Assembly (NCBI RefSeq): GCF_000308295.2
Contig: NZ_HG326654.1
Span: forward strand, 229,084-293,083
DNA length: 64,000 nucleotides
Direction of reading: 5' to 3'
DNA from: Afipia birgiae 34632
GTDB lineage: Bacteria > Pseudomonadota > Alphaproteobacteria > Rhizobiales > Xanthobacteraceae
Shown: positions 1 to 7,905 of the stretch, in pieces
How positions within the stretch are numbered: position 1 is the stretch's first letter
How the letters are laid out: every line of letters starts with the position of its first letter
Program-made: the position numbers and the translations under genes
Notes under the pieces: model-generated
Database searches by the model: none
What the model saw: the letters and a program-made list of their open reading frames with translations, nothing else
Told to the model about the DNA's origin: nothing

Positions 1-30
1 GGCCAACAACATCGCGGCATTCCCCCACCC

Positions 31-84
31 GGCGCATTGTTCGCTGCGCTCTCAATGCGCCACCCTCCCCACAAGGGGGAGGGA
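31..84. repeat. Two-hairpin intergenic repeat
   Basis: GGCGCATTG (31-39) pairs with CAATGCGCC (53-61), and CCCTCCCC (63-70) pairs with GGGGGAGGG (75-83). The unit ends 12 bases after the oxidoreductase stop, so it may also act as its terminator. It looks like a dispersed intergenic palindrome; copy number in the genome was not tested. Confidence 0.55.
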
Positions 85-95
85 TAAGAAAACAA

Positions 96-755
96 TCACG
101 CCGCCTGATTGATTTCCGCTGACACCTGCCGGATTGCGCGGGCGAGCTGGTCCGCCGGCTGCGCGCCGGAGACGGCGTACTTGCCGGCAAAGACGAATGT
201 CGGGACGCCGGAGATTCCCTTCTCGGACGCCTCCTGGGCATGACCTGAAATCAGCTCCACGTCCTCGTCGGTCGCAAGGCGCTTGCGCACGCTGTCCGCA
301 TCCATGCCGATGTCGGCTGCGGCCTGCACCAGAACGTCCGTGCTGGTGAGATCGCCGCCGTCGCGGAAATACAATTCCATCAGCCGCTGCTTCATCTGCG
401 CGGCCTTACCGTCAGCCTCGGCCCAATGGATCAGGCGATGGCAGTCGATGGTGTTGGGCTGACGCTTCACGCGATCGGAATTGTACTCGAGCCCCTCTTC
501 CGCCGCCGCCTGCACGACACGACCCGCGATGCCCTTGTAGGCTTCGGGCGAGCCGAACTTCGCTGTCAGATACTCGTCGCGCGAAATGCCCTCGCGCGGC
601 ACCCACGGATTGAGGAAGAACGGCCGCCAGTTCACATGCACAGGCACATCGCTTGCCAGCGCCAGCGCATCCTCGATGCGTTTCTTGCCGATGTAGCACC
701 ACGGGCACACAACGTCGGAGACGATATCGATCTGCAGCGGCTTCAGGGTGCCCAT
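96..755 (-). CDS. DsbA-family oxidoreductase (FrnE-like)
   Basis: A 219-residue thioredoxin-fold protein of the DsbA/FrnE (2-hydroxychromene-2-carboxylate isomerase-like) group. The N terminus carries the redox motif CPWC at residues 17-20, and a cis-Pro segment GVPTFVF lies near the C terminus, both typical of the family. There is no signal peptide, so it is probably a cytoplasmic thiol oxidoreductase. The start at 755 is preferred over the longer frame (806) because GAGGA lies about eight bases upstream and the family begins just before the first beta strand. It follows the XRE regulator on the same strand, with a 63-base gap, so the two may be cotranscribed. The substrate is unknown. Confidence 0.9.
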   Translation of the reverse strand: MGTLKPLQIDIVSDVVCPWCYIGKKRIEDALALASDVPVHVNWRPFFLNPWVPREGISRDEYLTAKFGSPEAYKGIAGRVVQAAAEEGLEYNSDRVKRQPNTIDCHRLIHWAEADGKAAQMKQRLMELYFRDGGDLTSTDVLVQAAADIGMDADSVRKRLATDEDVELISGHAQEASEKGISGVPTFVFAGKYAVSGAQPADQLARAIRQVSAEINQAA

Positions 756-818
756 GGTGGGATGTCCTCGCGAGAATGAACCCGAAAGATAAGCCCACGG
801 AGGCACAAGGCAAGCCGC

Positions 819-1664
819 TCAGCCGAGCGATTTCGCCATCCCGTGCAGGAACGCAGTGGTCTTGTCGTCCGCCGGAAAGAACGTCTCCAGCGCCAGTTCC
901 GACAGCGTGACATCGAGCGGCGTGCCGAACACCATGGTGGTCGAAATGAAGCTCAGCACATCGTCGCCCATCCGCATCTGGAACGGGACCGCAAGGCTGC
1001 TCTCCGTACTGACGGGATGCGGCGTCTTCCGTGCCGGGATCGGATAGGTTTTCAGTTCCTCGTACAGCGCAATCAGAACAGGATCGGCGGTCGCTTCACA
1101 CTGGCGATGCAGGCGCTCCAGCAGATGCCCGCACCATTCGGCAAGATTGACGGTGAGCGGCGCGATCCCCTGCGGGTGAAAACTCAGGCGCATCACGTTG
1201 AGCGGCGGCGCCAGCAGTGACGGCGCAACGCCCGCGAGGAACGGCGCGATCATCGCGTTGGCCGAGACCAGATTCCAGTGCCGGTCCACGGCCAGCGCCG
1301 GATAGGGCTCGTGTGCCTTCAACACGGTCTCAACCGCCTGACGCGCCGCCGCCAGCGCGGGATCGTCGAGCGAGCGATTGGGGAAAGCAGGGGCAAACCC
1401 TGCCGCCACCAGCAATACGTTGCGCTCGCGGAGCGGCACGTCGAGCCGCTCCGCAAGGCGCAGCACCATGTCGCGCGACGGCGCGGCCCGGCCGGTTTCA
1501 ACGAAGCTCAGATGCCGCGCGGAAATCTCGGCGTCGCCCGCAAGATCGAGCTGGCTGAGATGGCGGCGCTGCCGCCATTCGCGCAGGTGTTCGCCGAAGG
1601 CATTGGGTCTCGATTTGGCGGCGGATTTCACGGCGCGGCGCGCCGAAGACTGTGCGTTCATCAT
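819..1664 (-). CDS. XRE-family regulator with MmyB-like ligand domain
   Basis: A 281-residue transcription regulator. An HTH_3 domain occupies about residues 25-80 (LREWRQRRHLSQLDLA, then SARHLSFVETGRAAPSRD). The rest matches the MmyB-like ligand-binding domain, with the typical AVDRHWNLVSAN segment. Members usually regulate a neighbouring or divergent gene. A near-perfect palindrome (ATTACCTGCCAGGTAAT) lies about 35 bases upstream of the start and recurs exactly at 3627, so it is a good candidate operator for this protein (inference). ATG codons at 1664 and 1661 are both possible starts. The ligand is unknown. Confidence 0.88.
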   Translation of the reverse strand: MMNAQSSARRAVKSAAKSRPNAFGEHLREWRQRRHLSQLDLAGDAEISARHLSFVETGRAAPSRDMVLRLAERLDVPLRERNVLLVAAGFAPAFPNRSLDDPALAAARQAVETVLKAHEPYPALAVDRHWNLVSANAMIAPFLAGVAPSLLAPPLNVMRLSFHPQGIAPLTVNLAEWCGHLLERLHRQCEATADPVLIALYEELKTYPIPARKTPHPVSTESSLAVPFQMRMGDDVLSFISTTMVFGTPLDVTLSELALETFFPADDKTTAFLHGMAKSLG

Positions 1665-1698
1665 GGCTCAAAACCTACCACGCGAAAAACACGCGTTC

Positions 1699-1725
1699 CA
1701 TTACCTGCCAGGTAATCGATTTGGT
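1699..1725. promoter_or_regulatory. Palindromic operator, left copy of a 27-base direct repeat
   Basis: Contains ATTACCTGCCAGGTAAT, an inverted repeat with one central mismatch, followed by CGATTTGGT. All 27 bases recur exactly at 3627-3653 in the same orientation. It sits in the promoter region of the XRE regulator, which suggests autoregulation. Alternatively the pair are scars of the insertion of the gene that lies between them. Confidence 0.65.
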
Positions 1726-1740
1726 TCGCACGACTTAAAA

Positions 1741-3441
1741 TTACTGTTGATTGCGATCTACGTACCAAACGCCATTCGCCCAGCGCAGCGAAGGCTTTGT
1801 CGCACGTCGCCCATTCCAGCCCTTTGACATGCAGTTATTCGGACCGGCATCCGTCGTTCCCTTGCCCGCCAGAACAGCATCAAGCCAGCTTTCAAAATCC
1901 GCCTCAGCATTGGTCGTAAGGCGCAATTTATTGTCGCGGACAAATGCACCCTCGCCCAGCTTTATGAGCGTAACAACAAGCGCTGTCTTGTTATCATCGT
2001 TAAATGAGGAGTTCTCACTTTCACGCAGCATTCGCCCTTTCATCTCGGTCATCACGGCGGGGCTTGCGCTTCCAATTCTGCAAATCGCGAGTGTGGGAAA
2101 TACCTGCCTGTAGCCACGGGCGGCAAAAAAATCCGCCTCATAAAAGTCAGGCGTCTGCGGACCGGATGCACTCCGTATGCGGGAAGTAAGATCAGAGAAT
2201 TGCTGATTGGACACCCCATCGACAAAGTAGGCAAACAGCGGCGGCGCAGCCTTCTTAAAGGCATCATCGGGTAGCGCCATGAGCGCCCTCGCAAGCCCCT
2301 CATAGCGATAGCTGTATTCCTGCCCGTCATCTCGCCTTGGCAGGATGTTGCTCAACTCGATGAAGCGGCTGGCCATTGCCTCGGCGAGCGGCGCCAATCG
2401 CGCGGGATATTTCGCGACAGCGAACCCGATCTGCATCGGTACTTTCGGATAACCGCCCTGAACAAGCTCTTCCAGCAAGGCAAACATCCGATCGTCAACC
2501 CGTCTGGGTTCATCCGCAAGCCAGTCAAGAAACCTTTCGTTTTCGGGATAACCGCGAAAATTTTTGAAGTCGTTGACGGTATACTTTGGAAGCCCCAGCA
2601 TGACGCTCTCGGGGCCATCGAAGCGGTCGCGGTCTATATCGCTGGGTACTGTATCGAGGACCTCATGTGACCGACCAAATCCAGCACCGCATTTCCACGC
2701 TGCTGGACTACTTATCAAACCGCATCCTGCAGAAAGAAGAGGGATCGGCCACAGTCGCCAAACGGATGCGGTCTTGAAAGTGCCAACGATTTTTCCGTCA
2801 ACCATCAAGTGGCTGGTCTGCAAACCAATTCCCAGCTTGCGATTCCAGACTTCCTCGTCACCGATTTTCTCCACAGAGACCACTTTACTTCGTGGCACCT
2901 CCGGAACACTCAACACACACGCCTGATCGTGCGAGTGAGATCCGAAATCTACACCCGACAATTGAATTCTATGAAGACTGTCTTTGGCAATATTGCATTG
3001 ATCACGACGGATTAGCCGGAAGGAGAGATATTGTTCTGGCTGGAAATTTTGATTTTCCTCATAGGCCACTGAAATTTTGTGGGTGCGCACAAGGGCATTC
3101 GCTGACGGCGATACAAGCGAGTATTTATCTCCATCGAAATCGATAACTTTGCCGGAATTGGAGCTGCGCAGGGCAGCGGCTACTCTTGCAATATCAATCG
3201 CCTGATAAATATAGAGACCGTAGTAAGCACCGCATGCGATCAGCGGGATTGCTAAAAATCCCCGCGGAATGCGCTTCGTAAGAGCCTCGATGGCAACTGC
3301 CACCAAAAAGATGTTCAGCAGCAATCCGGTCAGGAACGGAGCGCCGAGCATCATGAAGAAGATGCCCGGATACGGGAAAGCCTGCAGCAGCAACAGGCCG
3401 GAAATGATGATGAATAAAATTCCGGAAACAGATTTTACCAT
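1741..3441 (-). CDS. Membrane protein of unknown function, 566 residues
   Basis: I do not recognise this family. The N terminus has three hydrophobic segments (about residues 5-22, 28-52 and 62-80). A large soluble part follows, with one further hydrophobic stretch near residue 240 (LWPIPLLSAGCGLISS). It is therefore probably inner-membrane anchored with a large domain on one side. Base composition is clearly more AT-rich than the flanking genes. The gene stands between two exact copies of a 27-base repeat (1699 and 3627), which suggests arrival by insertion between the XRE gene and its former divergent neighbour. GTG/ATG alternatives downstream of 3441 are not excluded. Confidence 0.75.
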   Translation of the reverse strand: MVKSVSGILFIIISGLLLLQAFPYPGIFFMMLGAPFLTGLLLNIFLVAVAIEALTKRIPRGFLAIPLIACGAYYGLYIYQAIDIARVAAALRSSNSGKVIDFDGDKYSLVSPSANALVRTHKISVAYEENQNFQPEQYLSFRLIRRDQCNIAKDSLHRIQLSGVDFGSHSHDQACVLSVPEVPRSKVVSVEKIGDEEVWNRKLGIGLQTSHLMVDGKIVGTFKTASVWRLWPIPLLSAGCGLISSPAAWKCGAGFGRSHEVLDTVPSDIDRDRFDGPESVMLGLPKYTVNDFKNFRGYPENERFLDWLADEPRRVDDRMFALLEELVQGGYPKVPMQIGFAVAKYPARLAPLAEAMASRFIELSNILPRRDDGQEYSYRYEGLARALMALPDDAFKKAAPPLFAYFVDGVSNQQFSDLTSRIRSASGPQTPDFYEADFFAARGYRQVFPTLAICRIGSASPAVMTEMKGRMLRESENSSFNDDNKTALVVTLIKLGEGAFVRDNKLRLTTNAEADFESWLDAVLAGKGTTDAGPNNCMSKGWNGRRATKPSLRWANGVWYVDRNQQ

Positions 3442-3626
3442 CGGCGACTTCGCTGAGAAAATTCTCAGAGTCGTTTAGAAGTCTTGGATTAAATAGCGGC
3501 TAACAGCCGACACCGTATTTCCAACAAGCAATCTTGGTACCGTTAACCATCCGCGCCGCCGCATATGGGCTGCACACAGGAGACCGTGCATTCGTCATGC
3601 GGGAACTCACTACGCGCGCGGCGTCT

Positions 3627-3653
3627 CATTACCTGCCAGGTAATCGATTTGGT
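3627..3653. promoter_or_regulatory. Palindromic operator, right copy of the 27-base direct repeat
   Basis: Exact second copy of the sequence at 1699-1725, again carrying ATTACCTGCCAGGTAAT. It reads into the plus-strand genes at 3704 and 3965. The region 3442-3626 to its left has no gene; it holds TTAACCAT (3543-3550), which resembles a CtrA half-site but has no flagellar context here. Confidence 0.65.
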
Positions 3654-3703
3654 CCCTGCGCTGGATCATCTTCCCCATCACAGGAGATGACCGATGACCC
3701 CGC

Positions 3704-3929
3704 ATGACCGATCTGCTCGCCGCACGGCCGCCGCCCGCCGACGCCTTCAACTGGGCGCTCCGGCTCGCAACACGGATGACGGCGCGCTCACTCAACATGC
3801 CCGAGCCGGTGCTGAACGACACCGGCGTGTTCGTGTTCGCGCATGTCGCTGCCGCCGAGCGGCGCGCGGTGAAAACCCTTTGCCCGCACCCTGCTGCGTC
3901 AGGCCCTCGCCCGCCGCCGCCAATCCTGA
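3704..3929 (+). pseudogene. Small gene with probable +1 frameshift
   Basis: Reading from ATG 3704 gives a protein-like sequence up to AAERRAVKT, then a proline-rich run into the next gene. Skipping one C near 3878 restores a plausible end, FARTLLRQALARRRQS, and a stop at 3927-3929. I read this as a roughly 75-residue gene with a one-base insertion, or a sequencing error. The 220-residue in-frame fusion to the following membrane protein would then be an artefact. The family is not recognised. It lies directly behind the right operator copy, so it may be the regulator's target. Confidence 0.4.
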
Positions 3930-3964
3930 CCGTCCAACCGCTCACCAACCAAAGGAGAACCATC

Positions 3965-4366
3965 ATGATCGATCCGTCCCTCTTCCTTCGCCGCGCTCTT
4001 CAGATCGACGCCGTCTTCAGCGGGGCTGCCGCGCTGATGCTGGTGTTCGGCGCCGGTTTCTTTGCGTCGCTGCTGAACCTGCCCGAAACCTTCCTGCGCA
4101 ACGCCGGCCTTGTCCTCGTGGCATTCACGCTGGGTGTCGGTTACCTCGCCTCGCGTGACATGATGTCAAAGGCGGCCGTGTGGGCCGTGATCGTCATCAA
4201 TGCGATCTGGACCATCGACAGCATCGTGCTGCTCGCCAGCGGCTGGGTCTCGCCCAATCTGCTCGGACAGGCTTTCATCGTGATGCAGGCGATCGCCGTC
4301 GGCGTGTTCGCTGAGCTGGAGTTCATCGGGCTGCGCAAGAGCGCGAGCACCGTTACGGCCGGCTAA
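3965..4366 (+). CDS. Small four-helix membrane protein, unknown
   Basis: A 133-residue protein with four hydrophobic segments (about residues 14-33, 40-60, 66-88 and 98-116) and short loops. It is an integral inner-membrane protein of unknown role. The start at 3965 is set by AAAGGAGAA ending five bases upstream; the frame is open further 5' only because it runs through the preceding broken ORF. It lies downstream of the right palindromic operator copy, so the XRE regulator may control it (inference). A hairpin terminator follows at 4388. Confidence 0.8.
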   Translation: MIDPSLFLRRALQIDAVFSGAAALMLVFGAGFFASLLNLPETFLRNAGLVLVAFTLGVGYLASRDMMSKAAVWAVIVINAIWTIDSIVLLASGWVSPNLLGQAFIVMQAIAVGVFAELEFIGLRKSASTVTAG

Positions 4367-4387
4367 CAGTTAAAATCCCTGAACAAA

Positions 4388-4420
4388 TGCCGGGCTGGAG
4401 GTCATCCGCCCGGCATTTTC
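4388..4420 (+). terminator. Rho-independent terminator
   Basis: TGCCGGGC (4388-4395) pairs with GCCCGGCA (4408-4415) across a 12-base loop, followed by TTTTCC. It lies 22 bases after the stop of the four-helix membrane protein. Confidence 0.75.
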
Positions 4421-4504
4421 CAATTCGATAAAGTTTTATCGATCTCCGTTCCGGCCATTTAATTCAAATCGGCTAGCTTCCTGGTGTCGCCATGGGAGCC
4501 GAAC

Positions 4505-4711
4505 ATGTCGGTAATTGAAGCGGAATTTGGAATGACCAGCGAAGACACGTTCACCGATCATCGTTTGCCGCTTGTTCTGCTGCGTGAGCGGCGACGCGAA
4601 CTGGTGATGCAGATGGGCCGGGGGGCGCCTTCGATTTCCAAGGCCCTGATTCAGGAAATCGCGGCCGTTCAGCAGACCATCAAGGCTGTCGAAGCCGTTA
4701 TCGCTGAATAA
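4505..4711 (+). CDS. Small conserved-type hypothetical protein, 68 residues
   Basis: A soluble, mostly helical 68-residue protein with a charged centre (LLRERRRELVMQM) and an alternating C-terminal helix (IAAVQQTIKAVEAVI) that could form a short coiled coil. The start at 4505 is chosen because GGGAG (4494-4498) lies six bases upstream; the longer frame from 4484 has no such site. It stands alone, with 138 bases after the preceding terminated gene. I do not recognise a family. Confidence 0.65.
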   Translation: MSVIEAEFGMTSEDTFTDHRLPLVLLRERRRELVMQMGRGAPSISKALIQEIAAVQQTIKAVEAVIAE

Positions 4712-4833
4712 CCACCGATCCGGCGCCGCCTTCATCCACAGCCTCGAGCTGCCCCGCCCTTGCCGGGAGCGCTGCGGGCAGGCTTCAGTCCCCTCACCGC
4801 AATCGTGCGGTGCAATCAGTCCGGGGACTTGTC

Positions 4834-5010
4834 ATGAATCTCAGCGCGCCATCCTTTCCGATTTTCCTTGTCTCAATCATCCTCGCGATCCTGGCGGCGC
4901 TGACCGTTTACGCGCGCGTCAAAATCCCGTTCATCAGCGGTCACGGATTCGCCACGCTGGGGATCAGCTATCTGCTGCTGCTGGCCGGAAACATGTTCAA
5001 GCGTCTCTGA
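4834..5010 (+). CDS. Two-helix membrane peptide, 58 residues
   Basis: A very small membrane protein: helix 1 at about residues 8-25 (FPIFLVSIILAILAALTVY) and helix 2 at about 38-53 (ATLGISYLLLLAGNMF), joined by the short loop KIPFISGHG. ATG 4834 follows GGGGA by six bases, which favours it over 4810. It lies 29 bases before the DUF606 transporter gene, so cotranscription is likely. The function is unknown. Confidence 0.65.
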   Translation: MNLSAPSFPIFLVSIILAILAALTVYARVKIPFISGHGFATLGISYLLLLAGNMFKRL

Positions 5011-5039
5011 GCGCGGCCAACAGAATACCGAGGCAAAAA

Positions 5040-5486
5040 ATGCTCAACGTCGCCTTGCCCATCGCCCTCGCCTTCGCGGCGGGCATCAGCATCGTCATCC
5101 AGCAGGCCCTCAATGCCAACCTGCGGACTGCGCTCGACTCGGCCGCATGGTCCGGTTTCGTGAGCTACGTCGTCGGCGTGCTCTGCATGGCATTGCTGGC
5201 AATTGCGTTGCGCGACCCGGCTCCCTCGGCCGCCGTCGCCGGACGCATTCCATGGTGGGCATGGAGCGGCGGCCTGTTCGGCGCGATCTTCATCGGCCTC
5301 GCGATCTATCTGGTCCCGCTCCTTGGTGCAGCCACATTCATTTCAGTTCTGATCGCGGGTCAGATGATCACATCGATCACCTTCGACCACTTCGGCTGGC
5401 TTGGCCTTGCGCAGCGCTCAATAGACTTGCCGCGCCTTCTCGGCGCCGCGCTGCTGATTGCGGGCGTGGTTCTTATCCGGCGCTGA
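5040..5486 (+). CDS. DMT/DUF606 (YdcZ-like) membrane transporter
   Basis: A 148-residue, five-helix membrane protein of the DMT superfamily, DUF606/YdcZ branch. The first helix ends in the family-typical QQALNANLR, followed by WSGFVSYVVG and WWAWSGGLFGAIF. The length matches the half-size DUF606 proteins, which are thought to work as dimers exporting small molecules. No substrate can be inferred. It may share a transcript with the 58-residue peptide just upstream. Confidence 0.85.
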   Translation: MLNVALPIALAFAAGISIVIQQALNANLRTALDSAAWSGFVSYVVGVLCMALLAIALRDPAPSAAVAGRIPWWAWSGGLFGAIFIGLAIYLVPLLGAATFISVLIAGQMITSITFDHFGWLGLAQRSIDLPRLLGAALLIAGVVLIRR

Positions 5487-5522
5487 CCGAAAGGCCTGCC
5501 GCTATAAACCGGGATGTGGAGT

Positions 5523-6224
5523 TTATGACGCGCGTTTCGCGCGAGACGCGCCCTTCGGCTGCACGCGCCCGAGCGGCTTGGTCCGTGCCGCCTTGGTCTT
5601 GGTCGGCTTGCCCGTACCGCGCGCATGGGCGTTGGCCTTGACGCCGCTGAGCGTGTTCCGCTTTGCGGCCTTCGATGCCGCAACCTTGGAAACCGGCTTC
5701 TTTGTTTTGCGAGCGTCCTTGGCCGCCTGCTTCTCCGCCTTCTTGGCGGCCTTCTTCTCGGCCTTCAGCTTCAGCCGCAACTTTTCGGCTCTAGCCTCGG
5801 CGCGCTTCTTCGCCCGCTTCTTCTCGCAGTGATCGCACTTGCAGCCGATCGGCTTCAGGAAAATCTTGAAGTAGTCGGTGCCGTAGTCGTAATTGATTTC
5901 CTCGCCGGGCTCGATGGTCTTGATGGCGCGGATCACGACCTTGCGCTTGCGCGAACTGACGTCGGACTCGGCGTTCGGGCGGCAAGCATGGTTGATGTAG
6001 CGGGCGATATTCTTGCGCACCGAGCCGTCGATGGTCCAGCGATTGTTGATTTCGAACAGGTACTTGTTGTCGATGTCGTCGTGCTTCTTGTTCTTCGAAT
6101 CAAGCATCGGCCCGAAATAGCGGATGATCTTGTCGCCCTTCTTGATCTTCTTGGTGGCGAAGAGACCGAGCCCGGTCTTGGACCGGCCGATGCGATAGGG
6201 CTTGCTGGACGAGATTTCGGGCAT
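5523..6224 (-). CDS. SET-domain lysine methyltransferase with lysine/alanine-rich tail
   Basis: A 233-residue protein. The SET domain spans about residues 5-118: GLGLFATKKIKKGD at the N-SET, RYINHACRPNAE with the conserved NH pair that binds S-adenosylmethionine, and GEEINYDYG near the active-site tyrosine. A post-SET cysteine cluster follows (CKCDHC). The last ~105 residues are almost only Lys, Ala, Arg and Thr, like histone H1-type or AlgP-type tails that bind nucleic acid. Such proteins could methylate a DNA-bound protein. The target is unknown, and bacterial SET proteins are only sparsely studied. Confidence 0.85.
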   Translation of the reverse strand: MPEISSSKPYRIGRSKTGLGLFATKKIKKGDKIIRYFGPMLDSKNKKHDDIDNKYLFEINNRWTIDGSVRKNIARYINHACRPNAESDVSSRKRKVVIRAIKTIEPGEEINYDYGTDYFKIFLKPIGCKCDHCEKKRAKKRAEARAEKLRLKLKAEKKAAKKAEKQAAKDARKTKKPVSKVAASKAAKRNTLSGVKANAHARGTGKPTKTKAARTKPLGRVQPKGASRAKRAS

Positions 6225-6411
6225 GGCTCACTGCAAAACTGACGAGGAACGACTGAACGAGGACACGTAAAGCGCGCTGACAGTGCTTCTAATGCGATTC
6301 CGCGCATGATGACATGTTTTTTGTACGCACGGCATGAACGATCCACACGCCTGATGCGACGAAGTAGACCATCCGTGTGACAACAACAGCTAGCAAAACG
6401 GGTTCCAGATC

Positions 6412-7044
6412 ATGCCGGGCAGATACCGAAGCATTGCGATCACATCTCTTCTGCTGGCCGGCCTGCACGCAGGCCTCACAGGCACTGTGTCCGGGCAGAT
6501 CGCTCAAAATATCAGCAGCTACAGCTCAACCGCCGACAAGGATTGCCGGAAACTCAGCGGCGGCAGCGCCGACGACGACGGCGGAACGCGGGTCTGTCCC
6601 GGCCCTGCGGGGCTCGTCGTACTGGTGAGCGAAGGCGATCTGCGTGAAACGGTCTCTGCCGGGCGGAACGCGAAGGAAGCTTCCAGCGAGCCGGCAGCAA
6701 AGGCCTGGTTCGGGCCGTTCAGTTCAACAACGCCGACCATCGAATGGCGCCGGGTGGCCAGGGACAAGCCGCCCTTCGCGATGATCCAGCGCTGGCACAT
6801 CGCCGACATCGACGACGAGGGCAAGGACAGCCGCCCGATCGCGAAGCAGTTGCTCGTGGTGACGCGGCTGCAGCCTGGCAGCGCGTGTCACGTCGCGTAC
6901 ATCGACGTGAAGGCCAATGCCAATCCGAACGATCTCGCCCGCGAAGCCGCGGATACCATCGCCCGTGACTTCAAATGCGGAATCGACAAGGTGAAGGTGG
7001 TCGGGACCAGCGGACGGGCGGTGGAACTGGCGCTGCCGCGTTAG
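6412..7044 (+). CDS. Secreted protein of unknown function
   Basis: A 210-residue protein with an N-terminal signal sequence (hydrophobic run ITSLLLAGLHAGLTGTVSG, likely cut near residue 30). The mature part has three scattered cysteines, an acidic segment DIDDEGKDSRP and a C-terminal half that looks like one small alpha/beta domain (LLVVTRLQPGSACHVAYIDV). The pattern resembles conserved periplasmic proteins of Bradyrhizobiaceae, but I cannot name a domain. Its stop lies seven bases from the end of the convergent tetR gene. No clear ribosome site decides the start. Confidence 0.7.
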   Translation: MPGRYRSIAITSLLLAGLHAGLTGTVSGQIAQNISSYSSTADKDCRKLSGGSADDDGGTRVCPGPAGLVVLVSEGDLRETVSAGRNAKEASSEPAAKAWFGPFSSTTPTIEWRRVARDKPPFAMIQRWHIADIDDEGKDSRPIAKQLLVVTRLQPGSACHVAYIDVKANANPNDLAREAADTIARDFKCGIDKVKVVGTSGRAVELALPR

Positions 7045-7051
7045 AACTCGC

Positions 7052-7795
7052 CTACGTCGGCCGATGGTCAGGCATCAGCATCGCAGCAAGCAACGCTTCC
7101 ACGCTCGTGCCCGGCGGCAGACCTTCCATGATCGGCGACAGCCGGCCGTCCAGATAGAGCATGGCGAAGCCGTGCACCATCGACCAGATCCGGGCGATAT
7201 CGGCTGCCTGGCCCAACGTCAGGTGATCGGGTGCGACGTCTTCGTGACGGCGGGCAGCAACGATGCTGGCGAGCTTGTGGAAAGCGGTTTCCGACGCCTC
7301 GCGCAGCGCGGGCCGTTCATGATCGAGGCGCTCGCCGCGGAACATCAACTGGAACATGCAGGGATTATCGCGCGCGAACGCGACGTAGGCGCTGGCCTTG
7401 CGGGCCGCCACTGCTTCGGGCGCGGTTTCGCTGCACGTCGCCGCGCCAAGCTGCTCGGAGAATTTCTTGAAACCGATCGCCGCCAGTTCGCTGAGCAGGC
7501 CGGTGACATCGCCGAAATGATGGGACGGCGCGGCATGGGAGACGCCCGCCTCGCGCGCCACCGCGCGCAGCGTCAGCCCGTTGATTCCCTCACGTTCTGC
7601 GACCCGCTTGGCCGCCTTGAGCAGGGCCTCATGCAAATCGCCGTGATGATAGGGCTGGTCGCGTTCAGCCTTGTGTGCGGACTTGGCCGCCGATGGAGAG
7701 ATTTTTTTCACGGGCACGGGTTTGGACAGCGGCTTTTTGCCAACTGCTGCGGCCTTGGGGGATTTCTCCCGCTTCGCTGCGTTCTGAACACCCAT
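7052..7795 (-). CDS. TetR-family regulator with WHG-type C domain
   Basis: A 247-residue regulator. About 45 basic residues (Lys, Ala and Pro rich) precede the DNA-binding domain, which starts at YHHGDLHEALLKAA and holds the helix-turn-helix GLTLRAVAREAGVSHAAPSHHF. The C-terminal part fits the WHG domain (FARDNPCMFQLMF, ARIWSMVHGFAMLYLDG). It is divergent from a three-gene membrane-protein operon. The 110-base intergenic region carries two copies of a TTGAC-N3-GTCAA-like dyad, so it probably represses that operon and itself (inference). The basic N-terminal extension is longer than usual. Confidence 0.88.
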   Translation of the reverse strand: MGVQNAAKREKSPKAAAVGKKPLSKPVPVKKISPSAAKSAHKAERDQPYHHGDLHEALLKAAKRVAEREGINGLTLRAVAREAGVSHAAPSHHFGDVTGLLSELAAIGFKKFSEQLGAATCSETAPEAVAARKASAYVAFARDNPCMFQLMFRGERLDHERPALREASETAFHKLASIVAARRHEDVAPDHLTLGQAADIARIWSMVHGFAMLYLDGRLSPIMEGLPPGTSVEALLAAMLMPDHRPT

Positions 7796-7810
7796 GACCG
7801 CAATTTAGGT

Positions 7811-7893
7811 ATGCATTTTGACGCTGTCAAGATTTTCCTTGACGGCACCCCGGCGGGGGCCTAAATGCATCTTTACAACGTCAAGATATTTCC
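7811..7893. promoter_or_regulatory. Paired TetR operator candidates
   Basis: Two related blocks start at 7811 and 7865, each opening with ATGCAT and ending GTCAAGAT, identical at 18 of the first 23 positions. The first holds the perfect dyad TTGACGCTGTCAA (7818-7830), the second TTTACAACGTCAA (7872-7884). They are 54 bases apart in the gap between the tetR gene and the divergent operon. Confidence 0.6.
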
Positions 7894-7905
7894 AGGCAGG
7901 CAGCC

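Noticed and set aside
3489-3504. CtrA-like TTAA-N7-CTAAC before the 566-residue gene
   Set aside because: It carries one mismatch and has no flagellar or cell-cycle context in an AT-richer region where chance matches are more likely.
3704-4366. One 220-residue protein joining the small ORF to the four-helix membrane protein
   Set aside because: A strong ribosome site lies before ATG 3965, and the joining segment is proline-rich and unlike either part. A one-base shift gives the first part a natural end.
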